Below, piece after piece: positions 6,143-14,139 of a stretch of 35,505 nt of DNA. The translations under genes were made by a program, and so were the position numbers. The stretch's first letter is position 1. Every line of letters starts with the position of its first letter. The notes below the pieces were generated by a model. The model made no database searches. It was given only the letters and a program-made list of their open reading frames with translations, and had not been told where the DNA came from. Source of the stretch: Candidatus Methylomirabilis oxygeniifera (GTDB taxonomy: Bacteria; Methylomirabilota; Methylomirabilia; Methylomirabilales; Methylomirabilaceae). The DNA lies in assembly GCA_016190255.1 (NCBI GenBank), contig JACPQX010000018.1:1-35505 (forward strand), given 5' to 3'.

Positions 6143-8653
6143 ATGGAACGCATGACTCTGAAGAAAAGACCGGGACTGGCCCGGAACCGCGTCACGATGG
6201 TCACGATCATCCTGGCCGCCGAGGTGTTCGTAGCCGACCTGGTGTTTCCACTGGGCTTGGCGGTCTGGCTGCCGTACGCGGCCCTCGTGCTGATCTCTCT
6301 GTGGGCGCCGCATCGAAGGTACACGATCATTGTCGCAACAGCCACCACAGCACTTATTATTCTTGGATATTTCCTTTCCCCCCTTGCGCTTGCGGGCGTC
6401 GGATCACTGCAATCCCTGTTGAACCGCGCGCTCGGCGTGCTGGTGATTTGGGTCACAGCCTTGCTCTGCCTGCAGCGCAAGCGTGGGGAGGAGACCCAGC
6501 AGGCACTCCTCCGACTGAGCGATCAGTTGAGCCGATCTCTTGACATCGAGGAGGCCTACCCGGTCTTTGCAGCGGCGGTGAAGACGTACCTGCCCTACGA
6601 TCGAATCGGGGTGGTCGTGCCGAAAAGAGAATCGTTGGTGGTGGCCCTGTCGGTCACCGGGTCGCCGTTGCCAAGCCACCAAGGGATGGAGTGGCCTGAC
6701 GCAGCAGCCAGCGCGGTAGGATGGGTGCTGGCACACAACGACGCCAGGGTCGTACGGGATCTGGAGACAGAGCAGGCTTTTCCTGATGACGCGTTTCTCT
6801 ACAAAGAAGGGGTCCGCTCGACAATCGTGTTGCCCTTGGTGGTCGGGGGGGAGGCGGTTGGGGCCTTCTTCGTAGAGAGCCGGACGCCTGGCGCCTACTC
6901 TCAACGGCACCTCGAATTACTTGGACCGTTGGCCGAACATCTCGCGCTCGCCCTTCAGAACGCCCGGCTGTATCACGAGGCGAAAGGCCATGCTCAGGAA
7001 TTAGAGCGGCGCGTAGAGGAGCGGACCCGGGAACTTCAGGCGGCGAATCTCCAGCTAGAGGCTGCCTCGCGGCACAAGACGGATTTCCTGGCCAACATGT
7101 CCCATGAACTCCGGACGCCGCTCAATTCTATTCTCGGCTTTTCCGAGATCTTGAAGCGGCGAGCATATGGTCCACTGACGGCGGACCAGGATCTCTACGT
7201 AGACAGCATCCACGACAGCGGAAAGCACCTGTTGGCGCTGATCAGTGATCTCCTGGACCTTTCGAGGGTGGAGGCGGGGCGGATCGAGCTCCAGCCCCAG
7301 CCCTTCTTTCTTCCCGACGCTCTCCGGGCCGCCCTGTATACCATCCGCCGTCAGGCCGAGGGGAAAGGTCTCCAACTTTCATTGTCCATCGATGAAGGTC
7401 TCTCCATGCTCACCGCCGACCCGATCCGATTTAATCAGATCCTGTACAATCTTCTGTCGAATGCGTTCAAATTCACGCCGGACGGCGGGCAGATTGACGT
7501 CACCGCCCGCCGCGTTCACGGTTCACAGTTCACAGTTGACACAGCAGAGAACGCAGACCGTGAACTGTCAACCGTGGACCGTAAACCGTCGGGCGAGTTC
7601 GTAGAAATCAGCGTGGCCGATACGGGGATCGGGATCAAGCCCGAAGATCTGCCGAAGCTCTTCCAGCGGTTTACTCAGCTCAAACAGACGATCACCAAGC
7701 GGCACCAAGGGGTTGGGCTTGGCTTGGCCCTGACGAAGCAACTCGTCGAGCTCCATGGAGGAACGATCCGGGCTCACTCTGATGGTGAGGGACGAGGGAG
7801 TATCTTCACAGTCTGTCTCCCGCTGGCCGAGGTGCAGGCCGTACCCCAGCTTCTCGTGGTGGACGACGACAAGAACCTGCTGGAAGCCATCCGAGACGCG
7901 CTTGAAGCAGCCGGGTACAGGGTGAAGACGGCAGAAGACGGGGCGGCGGCCCTGGCTCAGATCGAAGCTGCCCGCCCGGAACTGTTGATCCTCGATCTCA
8001 GTCTCCCTGTAGTGGACGGCTGGGAAGTTCTCCGGCGGGTCCGTACTGGCGCGGCCACGCGCGCACTTCCGGTGTTAGCCATCACAGGGGTGGAGGTTGA
8101 ACGCAGCGATCAGGTGCTCTCTGCGGGGGCTGATGAATTCCTTAGCAAACCCTTCTCAATGACCGTCCTGGAAGGCACGGTCCGACGGATCCTCCAACAG
8201 GGCGGGTCGGCAGATCACGTGCGGGGGCCGCAGATGCATCGCCTGGATCTGATGAGAGAGCCCACCGTGAAACCGGGCGCCTCGGAGGATGTGAGGATCC
8301 TGGTCGTGGAGGATCACCCCCGCGGGCGGAAGCTAGTCGTCGATCTCCTGGCGCCGGAGGGGTATATTGTCCTCCAGGCGGAGAGCGGCGTCGGGCTGCT
8401 GGACCGCGTCAAGCGGGAGCGACCGGACTTGATCCTCCTCGACCTCCAGCTTCCTGAGATAGACGGCGTGACGCTCGCCCGCCAGCTCAAAGCCGATCCT
8501 GACACCCAACGCATTCCGCTCCTGGCCATAACCGCCTATGCCCAGCCGGAGGACCGTGCGAAAGCGCTGGCGGCCGGCTTTGCCGACTATCTCACCAAGC
8601 CTCTCGACACGGAGAGGTTCATACAGGCCGTCGGTCACGCCCTTGGGCGGTAG
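6143..8653 (+). CDS. Hybrid sensor histidine kinase 1: membrane N-terminus, GAF, HisKA, HATPase, REC, REC
   Basis: Hydrophobic N-terminal segments; HKTDFLANMSHELRTPLNSILGFSEIL; LYNLLSNAFKFTPDGG, VADTGIGIKPEDLPKLFQRF, GVGLGLALTKQLVELHGG; two receiver domains (PELLILDLSLPVVDGW and PDLILLDLQLPEIDGV). ATG 6143; alternative GTG 6122. Confidence 0.9.
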   Translation: MERMTLKKRPGLARNRVTMVTIILAAEVFVADLVFPLGLAVWLPYAALVLISLWAPHRRYTIIVATATTALIILGYFLSPLALAGVGSLQSLLNRALGVLVIWVTALLCLQRKRGEETQQALLRLSDQLSRSLDIEEAYPVFAAAVKTYLPYDRIGVVVPKRESLVVALSVTGSPLPSHQGMEWPDAAASAVGWVLAHNDARVVRDLETEQAFPDDAFLYKEGVRSTIVLPLVVGGEAVGAFFVESRTPGAYSQRHLELLGPLAEHLALALQNARLYHEAKGHAQELERRVEERTRELQAANLQLEAASRHKTDFLANMSHELRTPLNSILGFSEILKRRAYGPLTADQDLYVDSIHDSGKHLLALISDLLDLSRVEAGRIELQPQPFFLPDALRAALYTIRRQAEGKGLQLSLSIDEGLSMLTADPIRFNQILYNLLSNAFKFTPDGGQIDVTARRVHGSQFTVDTAENADRELSTVDRKPSGEFVEISVADTGIGIKPEDLPKLFQRFTQLKQTITKRHQGVGLGLALTKQLVELHGGTIRAHSDGEGRGSIFTVCLPLAEVQAVPQLLVVDDDKNLLEAIRDALEAAGYRVKTAEDGAAALAQIEAARPELLILDLSLPVVDGWEVLRRVRTGAATRALPVLAITGVEVERSDQVLSAGADEFLSKPFSMTVLEGTVRRILQQGGSADHVRGPQMHRLDLMREPTVKPGASEDVRILVVEDHPRGRKLVVDLLAPEGYIVLQAESGVGLLDRVKRERPDLILLDLQLPEIDGVTLARQLKADPDTQRIPLLAITAYAQPEDRAKALAAGFADYLTKPLDTERFIQAVGHALGR
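7513..7593. repeat. In-frame heptameric repeat insert in kinase 1 HATPase domain
   Basis: gttcacggttcacagttcacagttgac ... gtgaactgtcaaccgtggaccgtaaaccgtc; 7-nt period; arms mutually reverse-complementary with mismatches; same family as 4454-4523. Confidence 0.85.
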
Positions 8654-8746
8654 GCGTCCCTCCGGATGTCGCCGGGTGCCTCTAGGGCAGCCGGGCTCTC
8701 CTCACCCACGATCATGCCTCCAGCGTTGAGCTGCTGACTGCCCTGA

Positions 8747-8850
8747 TGCTGAAGCCTTCCCTCCCCCGCCGAGGGTCAAGGAACACCGCAGCCGCTCGCC
8801 AGCCTCGGGTACCGGGTTTTGATCATGGAGTCCGCTGACCGCCCCTGAGC
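8747..8850 (+). pseudogene. Decayed second copy of the rlpA 3' end (SPOR C-terminus)
   Basis: One frame reads PLASLGYRVLIMESADRP* versus rlpA RLASLGYRVLIMESAERL*; hand alignment of the last ~61 nt shows about 48 matches; resemblance continues upstream to a gaagccttccctccc stretch. Confidence 0.75.
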
Positions 8851-8955
8851 GGCACTCCTCCAAAATGGCCTTCTCTACTCTAATCGCCTGTCACTGACCC
8901 TTGTACCATGCGCTGCAGCCTTGACACTTGACTTCTTGCGAACGGTGTGAAACCA

Positions 8956-8982
8956 TGACTATGGTCAGATAGACATGGTCAT
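8956..8982. promoter_or_regulatory. Candidate TA operator: TGACTATGGTCA imperfect palindrome plus second ATGGTCA half-site
   Basis: tgactatggtca (8956-8967) and acatggtcat (8973-8982) just upstream of the antitoxin start; TTGACA at 8921-8926 could be a -35. Confidence 0.35.
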
Positions 8983-8999
8983 CTTACCGGAGGTCAGCG

Positions 9000-9227
9000 A
9001 TGAAAACCATAGCAGCCGGGAAGTTCAAAGCACAGTGTTTGGCTCTGTTGGACGAGGTCGCTCGCGAGCATGAAACGATCCTGGTGACCAAACGGGGGAA
9101 GCCGGTCGCAAAGGTCGTCGCGGTGACCGAACGGAAGGCTGACCTCCGTCAACAACTGAGGGGAAGCATCCTGCGTGAAAAGGACATTATTAACCCAGTG
9201 CCGTTCACATGGGAAGCCGTCTCATGA
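9000..9227 (+). CDS. Phd/YefM-family antitoxin
   Basis: MKTIAAGKFKAQCLALLDEVAREHETILVTKRGKPVAKVVAV is a typical Phd/YefM N-terminus; overlaps a PIN toxin. Confidence 0.88.
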   Translation: MKTIAAGKFKAQCLALLDEVAREHETILVTKRGKPVAKVVAVTERKADLRQQLRGSILREKDIINPVPFTWEAVS

Positions 9228-9610
9228 TTCTCCTGGATACCCACGCGTGGGTATGGTGGGCCACTTCTTCTCCGAATCTCTCGAAGAACGCGGTCAAGGC
9301 CATCCGCGCGGCCCAAACATTGCACGTCAGCGCAATCAGTTGCTGGGAGGTGGCCACGTTGGCGGCAAAGGGGCGTCTGGTCTTCGATCGCGATGTGGAG
9401 GTCTGGTTGGACCTGGCGCTACGATTTCCCGGCGTCGAGTTGGTTCCTCTATCTCCCCGAATTGCGGTGCGCAGCTCCAGGCTGGAGAAGGGGTTCCTGG
9501 GGGATCCCGCGGATCGCATCATCGTGGCCACGGCGCTGGAACACGGCTGCGCCATCGTAAGCAAGGATGAGAGGATCCGCAGCTACCCGCGAGTGCGGGT
9601 GACCTGGTGA
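9224..9610 (+). CDS. PIN-domain (VapC-like) ribonuclease toxin
   Basis: MILLDTHAWVWW, AISCWEVATLAAKGRL, DPADRIIVATALEHGCAIVSKDERI; ATGA overlap with antitoxin stop. Confidence 0.9.
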   Translation: MILLDTHAWVWWATSSPNLSKNAVKAIRAAQTLHVSAISCWEVATLAAKGRLVFDRDVEVWLDLALRFPGVELVPLSPRIAVRSSRLEKGFLGDPADRIIVATALEHGCAIVSKDERIRSYPRVRVTW

Positions 9611-9752
9611 GCGCTAGGGCAGCGAGTTTTTTCGCTTGACGGGAAAGAAGAAATGAAGGTAGTAAGAGACCAGGCAGCCAACTGGCTGCTACATTGTCCA
9701 GGGGATAGGTCGGTGCGCGGTTGGGCCGCCGTATCTCACCGAAGGTAGCCTC

Positions 9753-12700
9753 ATGAGTATTGAACTGGAGCGGCACCTCGCCGAACTGAAATCTGGCGAG
9801 CACCTCTGCCTCATCTACGAGGATGCCGCCCAGCAGATGGCGGCCATCGTGCCCTTCGTGAAGGCCGGCCTGACCCGCGGCGAATGCTGCCTCTACGTCG
9901 CCGATCACTCCACGATCGGAGATGTAGCCGCCGCCCTGGCCGGCGCAGGCGTGGATGTCCAGCGCGAACGCGAGCGGCACGCACTGGTCCTGCTGACCGA
10001 ACAGGACGCGTACCTTCGGGGCGGGCGGTTCGAACCCGACGCGATGATCGACCTCCTCCGCCGGACGATGGAGCGCGCGCTCGATGTGGGCTTTACGGGG
10101 CTGAGGGCTACCGGCGAGATGATCTGGGCGCTGGGGCCAGCTATCGGCTGTGACCGACTGATCGAGTACGAGGCCAAGCTGAACACCTTCTTGCCAGGGA
10201 CCCACGCGCTCGCGATCTGCCAGTACGATCGACGCCGGTTCGCGCCGGCCCTCATCCGCAATGTGCTGCGTACCCATCCCATGGCTATTCTGGGACATCA
10301 GGTGTGCCCAAATCTGTACTACGAATCGCCCGATCTGGCGCTTGGCCAGATCTCCGAGGCGGATCGGGTGGATTGGATGATCGCTAACCTGGAGCGAATG
10401 CGAACTACGGAGAGGGCGCTGCGAGAGAGCGAGGATCGCTATCGTGACTTGGTGGAGCACAGCCACGACCTGATCTGTACTCATGACCTGGAGGGCAACA
10501 TTCTCTCTGTGAACCAACGGGCTGGAACACTGTTGGGTTGTGACCCGAGCGAGATTCTGACGAAGAATATCCGCGACTTCTTGGCGCCGGAGGTCAGGCG
10601 CGAGTGTGATGCCTACTTGGTCAGAATCCGGTCGGACGGTGTCGCCAGCGGGCTGATGCAGGTTCAGACGAGCGCGGGCGAAAGGCGAGTCTGGGAGTAC
10701 AACAACACCCTGCGCACTGAAGGAGTCGCTGCTCCGATCGTGCGCGGGGTGGCGCGCGACGTCACCGAGCGCAAGCGGGCGGAGGAGACGCTCGAGGTTC
10801 GCGCCCGACAGCAGGCGGCAGTCGCTGAACTAGGTCAACGCGCGCTGGCAGGGACCGATCTTTCCACATTGCTGAGCGAAGCCGTCGCCCTCGTTGCGCG
10901 CACCCTCGAGGTCGAGTTCTGCAAGGTGCTGGAGCTGCTTCCAGACGGTGATGCGTTGCTATTGCGGGCGGGAACGGGCTGGATACAAGGGTGCGTGGGG
11001 TTCGCGATGGTGGCAGCGGAGACCGACTCTCAGGCCGGCTATACCCTGCTCTCCGGTGAGCCGGTGATCGTCGAAGACCTGCGCAGCGAAACACGATTCA
11101 GCGGGCCAACGCTGCTGCGCGACCACGGGGTGGTCAGCGGGATGAGCGTGATCATCCATGGTCAGGACTCCCCCTACGGTGTGCTAGGCGCGCACACCAC
11201 CAAGCGACGGACGTTTACCCAAGATGACATACACTTCCTCCAGGCCGTTGGCAATGTGCTGGCTGCGGCGATTACGCGGACCCGGACCGAGGAGTCCCTG
11301 AAGATTAGCGAAACAAAGTTTAGAGGACTCGTGGAGTCCTCGCCGGACGGGATGGTCCTTGTAAACAGTGATGGAAAAATCATTCTCGCAAATTCACAAA
11401 CGGAGAAATTGTTCGGTTATACGCGAGAGGAATTGCTCGGAGCAACCGTCGAAATGCTGGTACCCGAGCGTTTCCGCGCTGGGCACTCTCAGCAACGCGC
11501 AGGCTACTTCGCCAGTCCTCGCGTGCGGCATTCGGTTTCCGGCCTTGAATTATATGGCTTGCGCAAGGATGGGAGTGAATTCCCAGTTGATATCAACCTC
11601 AGTTACCACCAGACCAAGGAGGCACTCATCGCCGTTACCACTATCCGGGACGTCACCGAGCGCAAGCGGGCGCGGGAGACCCTGCAGGCGCTCTACCAGG
11701 CAAGCTTGCGCATCCAGGAGCCTCTGGGGCTTCGGGAACGACTTGACCGCCTTCTCCAGACAGCCCGGACTGTGTTGGAGCTGGATCGCGTCAACGTCCT
11801 TCTCTCAGACCCTGAAGGGCGGATGCTCCAAGCGATCGCCAGCCTGGGCGCCGAGGAACCCCTCGAGATGATCAGGGTGCCGATCGGGCCTGAGGGGGGT
11901 GGGGTGGCCCAGGCATATCTCACAAAGGAAGCGATCGTCTGGGATGGCCGGGGCCCGGTCCCTGAGACCCTCCGGCTGAAGCCGCCTTTTGATCAGATTG
12001 CGACACTCCGGTCCCGGGTTTTTGCCAACGTTCCCCTGGTCATTGAGGGGAGAGCGATTGGAGTCATGGGGGTCGATCGTAAACACAGCCGGCGGCTCTT
12101 CGAGCCGGCCGCGCTGGAGCTACTCCAGCTCTTCGCCGCGCAGGCTGCGCTCGCCATCGAGCATGGCCGGCTCTATGAAGCGCAGCGCATGGCCGCCATT
12201 CAACTCGAGGCCACCGTCGAGGCCCGGACCAGGGAGCTGCAGGCCGCGAATGTGCGACTTGAGGAGGCGAGCCGGGTGGCCGAGGAGGCCTCTCGCCACA
12301 AGTCGTCGTTCCTCGCGAACATGTCCCACGAATTCCGGACCCCTCTCAACGCGATTCTCGGGTTCTCGGAGCTCCTGGCACAGCAAACCTACGGCCCCCT
12401 GACCCAGAAGCAGGCCCGCTATGTGGACAATGTCCATACGTCCGGTCAATATCTCCTCGCCCTGATCAACGACTTGCTGGACCTTTCGAAGATAGAGGCG
12501 GGGAGGCTGGAGCTGCACCCTCAAGCCTTCGGTCTCCGAGAAGCTCTTGAGGTAGCCCTCCACACCATCCGCCCCCAAGCGGAGGCTAAGCAGCAGCTCC
12601 TGTACCATCACGTCGCCGGCGATCTCTCAACCATTGTGGCAGACCAAGTCCGGGTCACGCAGATCCTCTACAACCTCCTGTCGAACGCCATAAAGTTCAC

Positions 12701-13064
12701 CCCAAGCGGCGGGCGCATAACAGTGACCGCCCGCCGCGTGCCGCGTGCCACGTGCCACGTTCCAAGTTCTCAACCCGGAACCTGGGACCTGGACCCTGGA
12801 ACCGCGAGCGCGAGCGAGCTCATTGAAATCGCCGTGGCCGACACGGGGATCGGGATCAAGCCGGAAGACCTGCCGAAGCTATTCCAGCCGTTCACGCAAC
12901 TGGAGCAGACGTTCACGAAGCAGGCCCAGGGGACCGGGCTCGGCCTCGCCCTGACGAGACGCCTCGTCGAGCTGCACGGCGGGACGATCTGGGCCGAGTC
13001 GGCAGGGGAAGGTCGGGGGAGCACTTTCACGGTCCGGCTCCCCTTGCGGCTGCCCGCATCCTGA
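9753..13064 (+). CDS. Sensor histidine kinase 2: MEDS (DcmR-type sensory) domain, PAS, GAF, PAS, GAF, HisKA, HATPase
   Basis: N-terminus SGEHLCLIYEDAAQQMAAIVPFVKAGLTRGECCLYVADHSTIGDVAAAL...GEMIWALG...CQYDRRRF is MEDS-like; PAS ends ..RDVTERKRA; HKSSFLANMSHEFRTPLNAILGFSELL; VADTGIGIKPEDLPKLFQPF, GTGLGLALTRRLVELHGG. Confidence 0.9.
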   Translation: MSIELERHLAELKSGEHLCLIYEDAAQQMAAIVPFVKAGLTRGECCLYVADHSTIGDVAAALAGAGVDVQRERERHALVLLTEQDAYLRGGRFEPDAMIDLLRRTMERALDVGFTGLRATGEMIWALGPAIGCDRLIEYEAKLNTFLPGTHALAICQYDRRRFAPALIRNVLRTHPMAILGHQVCPNLYYESPDLALGQISEADRVDWMIANLERMRTTERALRESEDRYRDLVEHSHDLICTHDLEGNILSVNQRAGTLLGCDPSEILTKNIRDFLAPEVRRECDAYLVRIRSDGVASGLMQVQTSAGERRVWEYNNTLRTEGVAAPIVRGVARDVTERKRAEETLEVRARQQAAVAELGQRALAGTDLSTLLSEAVALVARTLEVEFCKVLELLPDGDALLLRAGTGWIQGCVGFAMVAAETDSQAGYTLLSGEPVIVEDLRSETRFSGPTLLRDHGVVSGMSVIIHGQDSPYGVLGAHTTKRRTFTQDDIHFLQAVGNVLAAAITRTRTEESLKISETKFRGLVESSPDGMVLVNSDGKIILANSQTEKLFGYTREELLGATVEMLVPERFRAGHSQQRAGYFASPRVRHSVSGLELYGLRKDGSEFPVDINLSYHQTKEALIAVTTIRDVTERKRARETLQALYQASLRIQEPLGLRERLDRLLQTARTVLELDRVNVLLSDPEGRMLQAIASLGAEEPLEMIRVPIGPEGGGVAQAYLTKEAIVWDGRGPVPETLRLKPPFDQIATLRSRVFANVPLVIEGRAIGVMGVDRKHSRRLFEPAALELLQLFAAQAALAIEHGRLYEAQRMAAIQLEATVEARTRELQAANVRLEEASRVAEEASRHKSSFLANMSHEFRTPLNAILGFSELLAQQTYGPLTQKQARYVDNVHTSGQYLLALINDLLDLSKIEAGRLELHPQAFGLREALEVALHTIRPQAEAKQQLLYHHVAGDLSTIVADQVRVTQILYNLLSNAIKFTPSGGRITVTARRVPRATCHVPSSQPGTWDLDPGTASASELIEIAVADTGIGIKPEDLPKLFQPFTQLEQTFTKQAQGTGLGLALTRRLVELHGGTIWAESAGEGRGSTFTVRLPLRLPAS
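12737..12805. repeat. In-frame degenerate heptameric repeat insert in kinase 2 HATPase domain
   Basis: gcgtgcc gcgtgcc acgtgcc acgttcc aagttct then aacccgg aacctgg gacctgg accctgg aacc: 7-nt period with inverted character, at the same domain position as the kinase 1 insert. Confidence 0.75.
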
Positions 13065-13081
13065 GGTGGTGAGACGCAGAT

Positions 13082-14083
13082 ATGCGCAACCACCAGCCGC
13101 CATCCTCGAAGCCGCCTCGAATCCTCATTGTGGATGACATCCCGCAGAATGTCGATCTGGTGAGCTCCCTGATGCGGGCCGAGGGGTATGAGGTCGCCTC
13201 GGCCGCCGACGGGCTGGAGGCCCTGGCGCGGGTTGCCTCCGCTCCACCGGACCTGATCCTCCTGGACATCATGATGCCGACGCTGGATGGCTATGCGGTC
13301 TGCCGCCAGCTCAAGGCGCGCCCCGAGACCCGCTTGGTGCCAATCGTCCTGATCACCGCGTTGGGGGATGAAGCCGACAAGCTCATGGGGATCGAGGCAG
13401 GGGCGGATGACTTCCTCACCAAGCCGTTCAGCCAGGCGGAGCTGAAGGCTCGCGTCCGCTCTCTGCTCAAGCTCAAGACCTTCACCGACGAGCTGGAGCA
13501 CGCCGAGGCCATGTTGTTGACGCTTGGCCGGACAGTGGAGGCGAAAGACCCGTACACGCAGGGGCATTGTGATCGGCTCTCGGCCTACTCGGTCGCCCTT
13601 GGACGCGCGCTCGGCCTGGCGCCTGAAGAGTTGACAGCCCTCGAGCGCGGGGGGGCCCTCCACGATGTAGGGAAGATCGGAATCCCGGATGCCATCCTTC
13701 TCAAACCCTCCGGGCTCACGGCGGCGGAGTGGGCGGTCATGCGCGAGCACCCGGAGATCGGCGAGCGGATCTGCCTGCCGTTGCGGTCGCTGAGACGAGT
13801 CCTGCCGATTATCCGCCATCACCACGAACGGTGGGACGGCAGCGGGTACCCCGACGGTCTCGCAGGCGAGGCGATTCCCCTCACGGCCCGAATCCTCCAG
13901 GTTGTGGACATCTTCGACGCGCTCACGACAGAGCGCCCGTATAAGCCTGCCCTGTCACAGGCCGCCGCGCTCGCCGCCCTGCAGGATGAGGTCGCTCGCG
14001 GCTGGCGGGATCCAAAAGTGGTCGAGGCGTTCATCGAGCTGGCGGAACGTAGAGAGCTTCCTCCGGTCCCGCACGCGCTATAG
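13082..14083 (+). CDS. Response regulator with HD-GYP domain (putative c-di-GMP phosphodiesterase)
   Basis: [33 protein letters not shown], then [76 protein letters not shown]. Confidence 0.95.
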   Translation: MRNHQPPSSKPPRILIVDDIPQNVDLVSSLMRAEGYEVASAADGLEALARVASAPPDLILLDIMMPTLDGYAVCRQLKARPETRLVPIVLITALGDEADKLMGIEAGADDFLTKPFSQAELKARVRSLLKLKTFTDELEHAEAMLLTLGRTVEAKDPYTQGHCDRLSAYSVALGRALGLAPEELTALERGGALHDVGKIGIPDAILLKPSGLTAAEWAVMREHPEIGERICLPLRSLRRVLPIIRHHHERWDGSGYPDGLAGEAIPLTARILQVVDIFDALTTERPYKPALSQAAALAALQDEVARGWRDPKVVEAFIELAERRELPPVPHAL

Positions 14084-14139
14084 GTCATAGGCGAGATCGT
14101 CGTGGCCCGTACCATCGGCCGGCCGATGGGGTTGACACG

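Noticed and set aside
9621-9636. AGCGA-gttttt-TCGCT hairpin after the PIN toxin as terminator
   Set aside because: The T-run is in the loop, not after the stem; short stem.
9519-10517. Long antisense ORF (332 aa)
   Set aside because: Lies opposite a well-supported PIN toxin/kinase 2; composition typical of shadow ORFs in GC-rich DNA; no recognisable motif.
12770-13825. Antisense ORF (351 aa)
   Set aside because: Overlaps kinase 2 end and HD-GYP regulator, both strongly supported.
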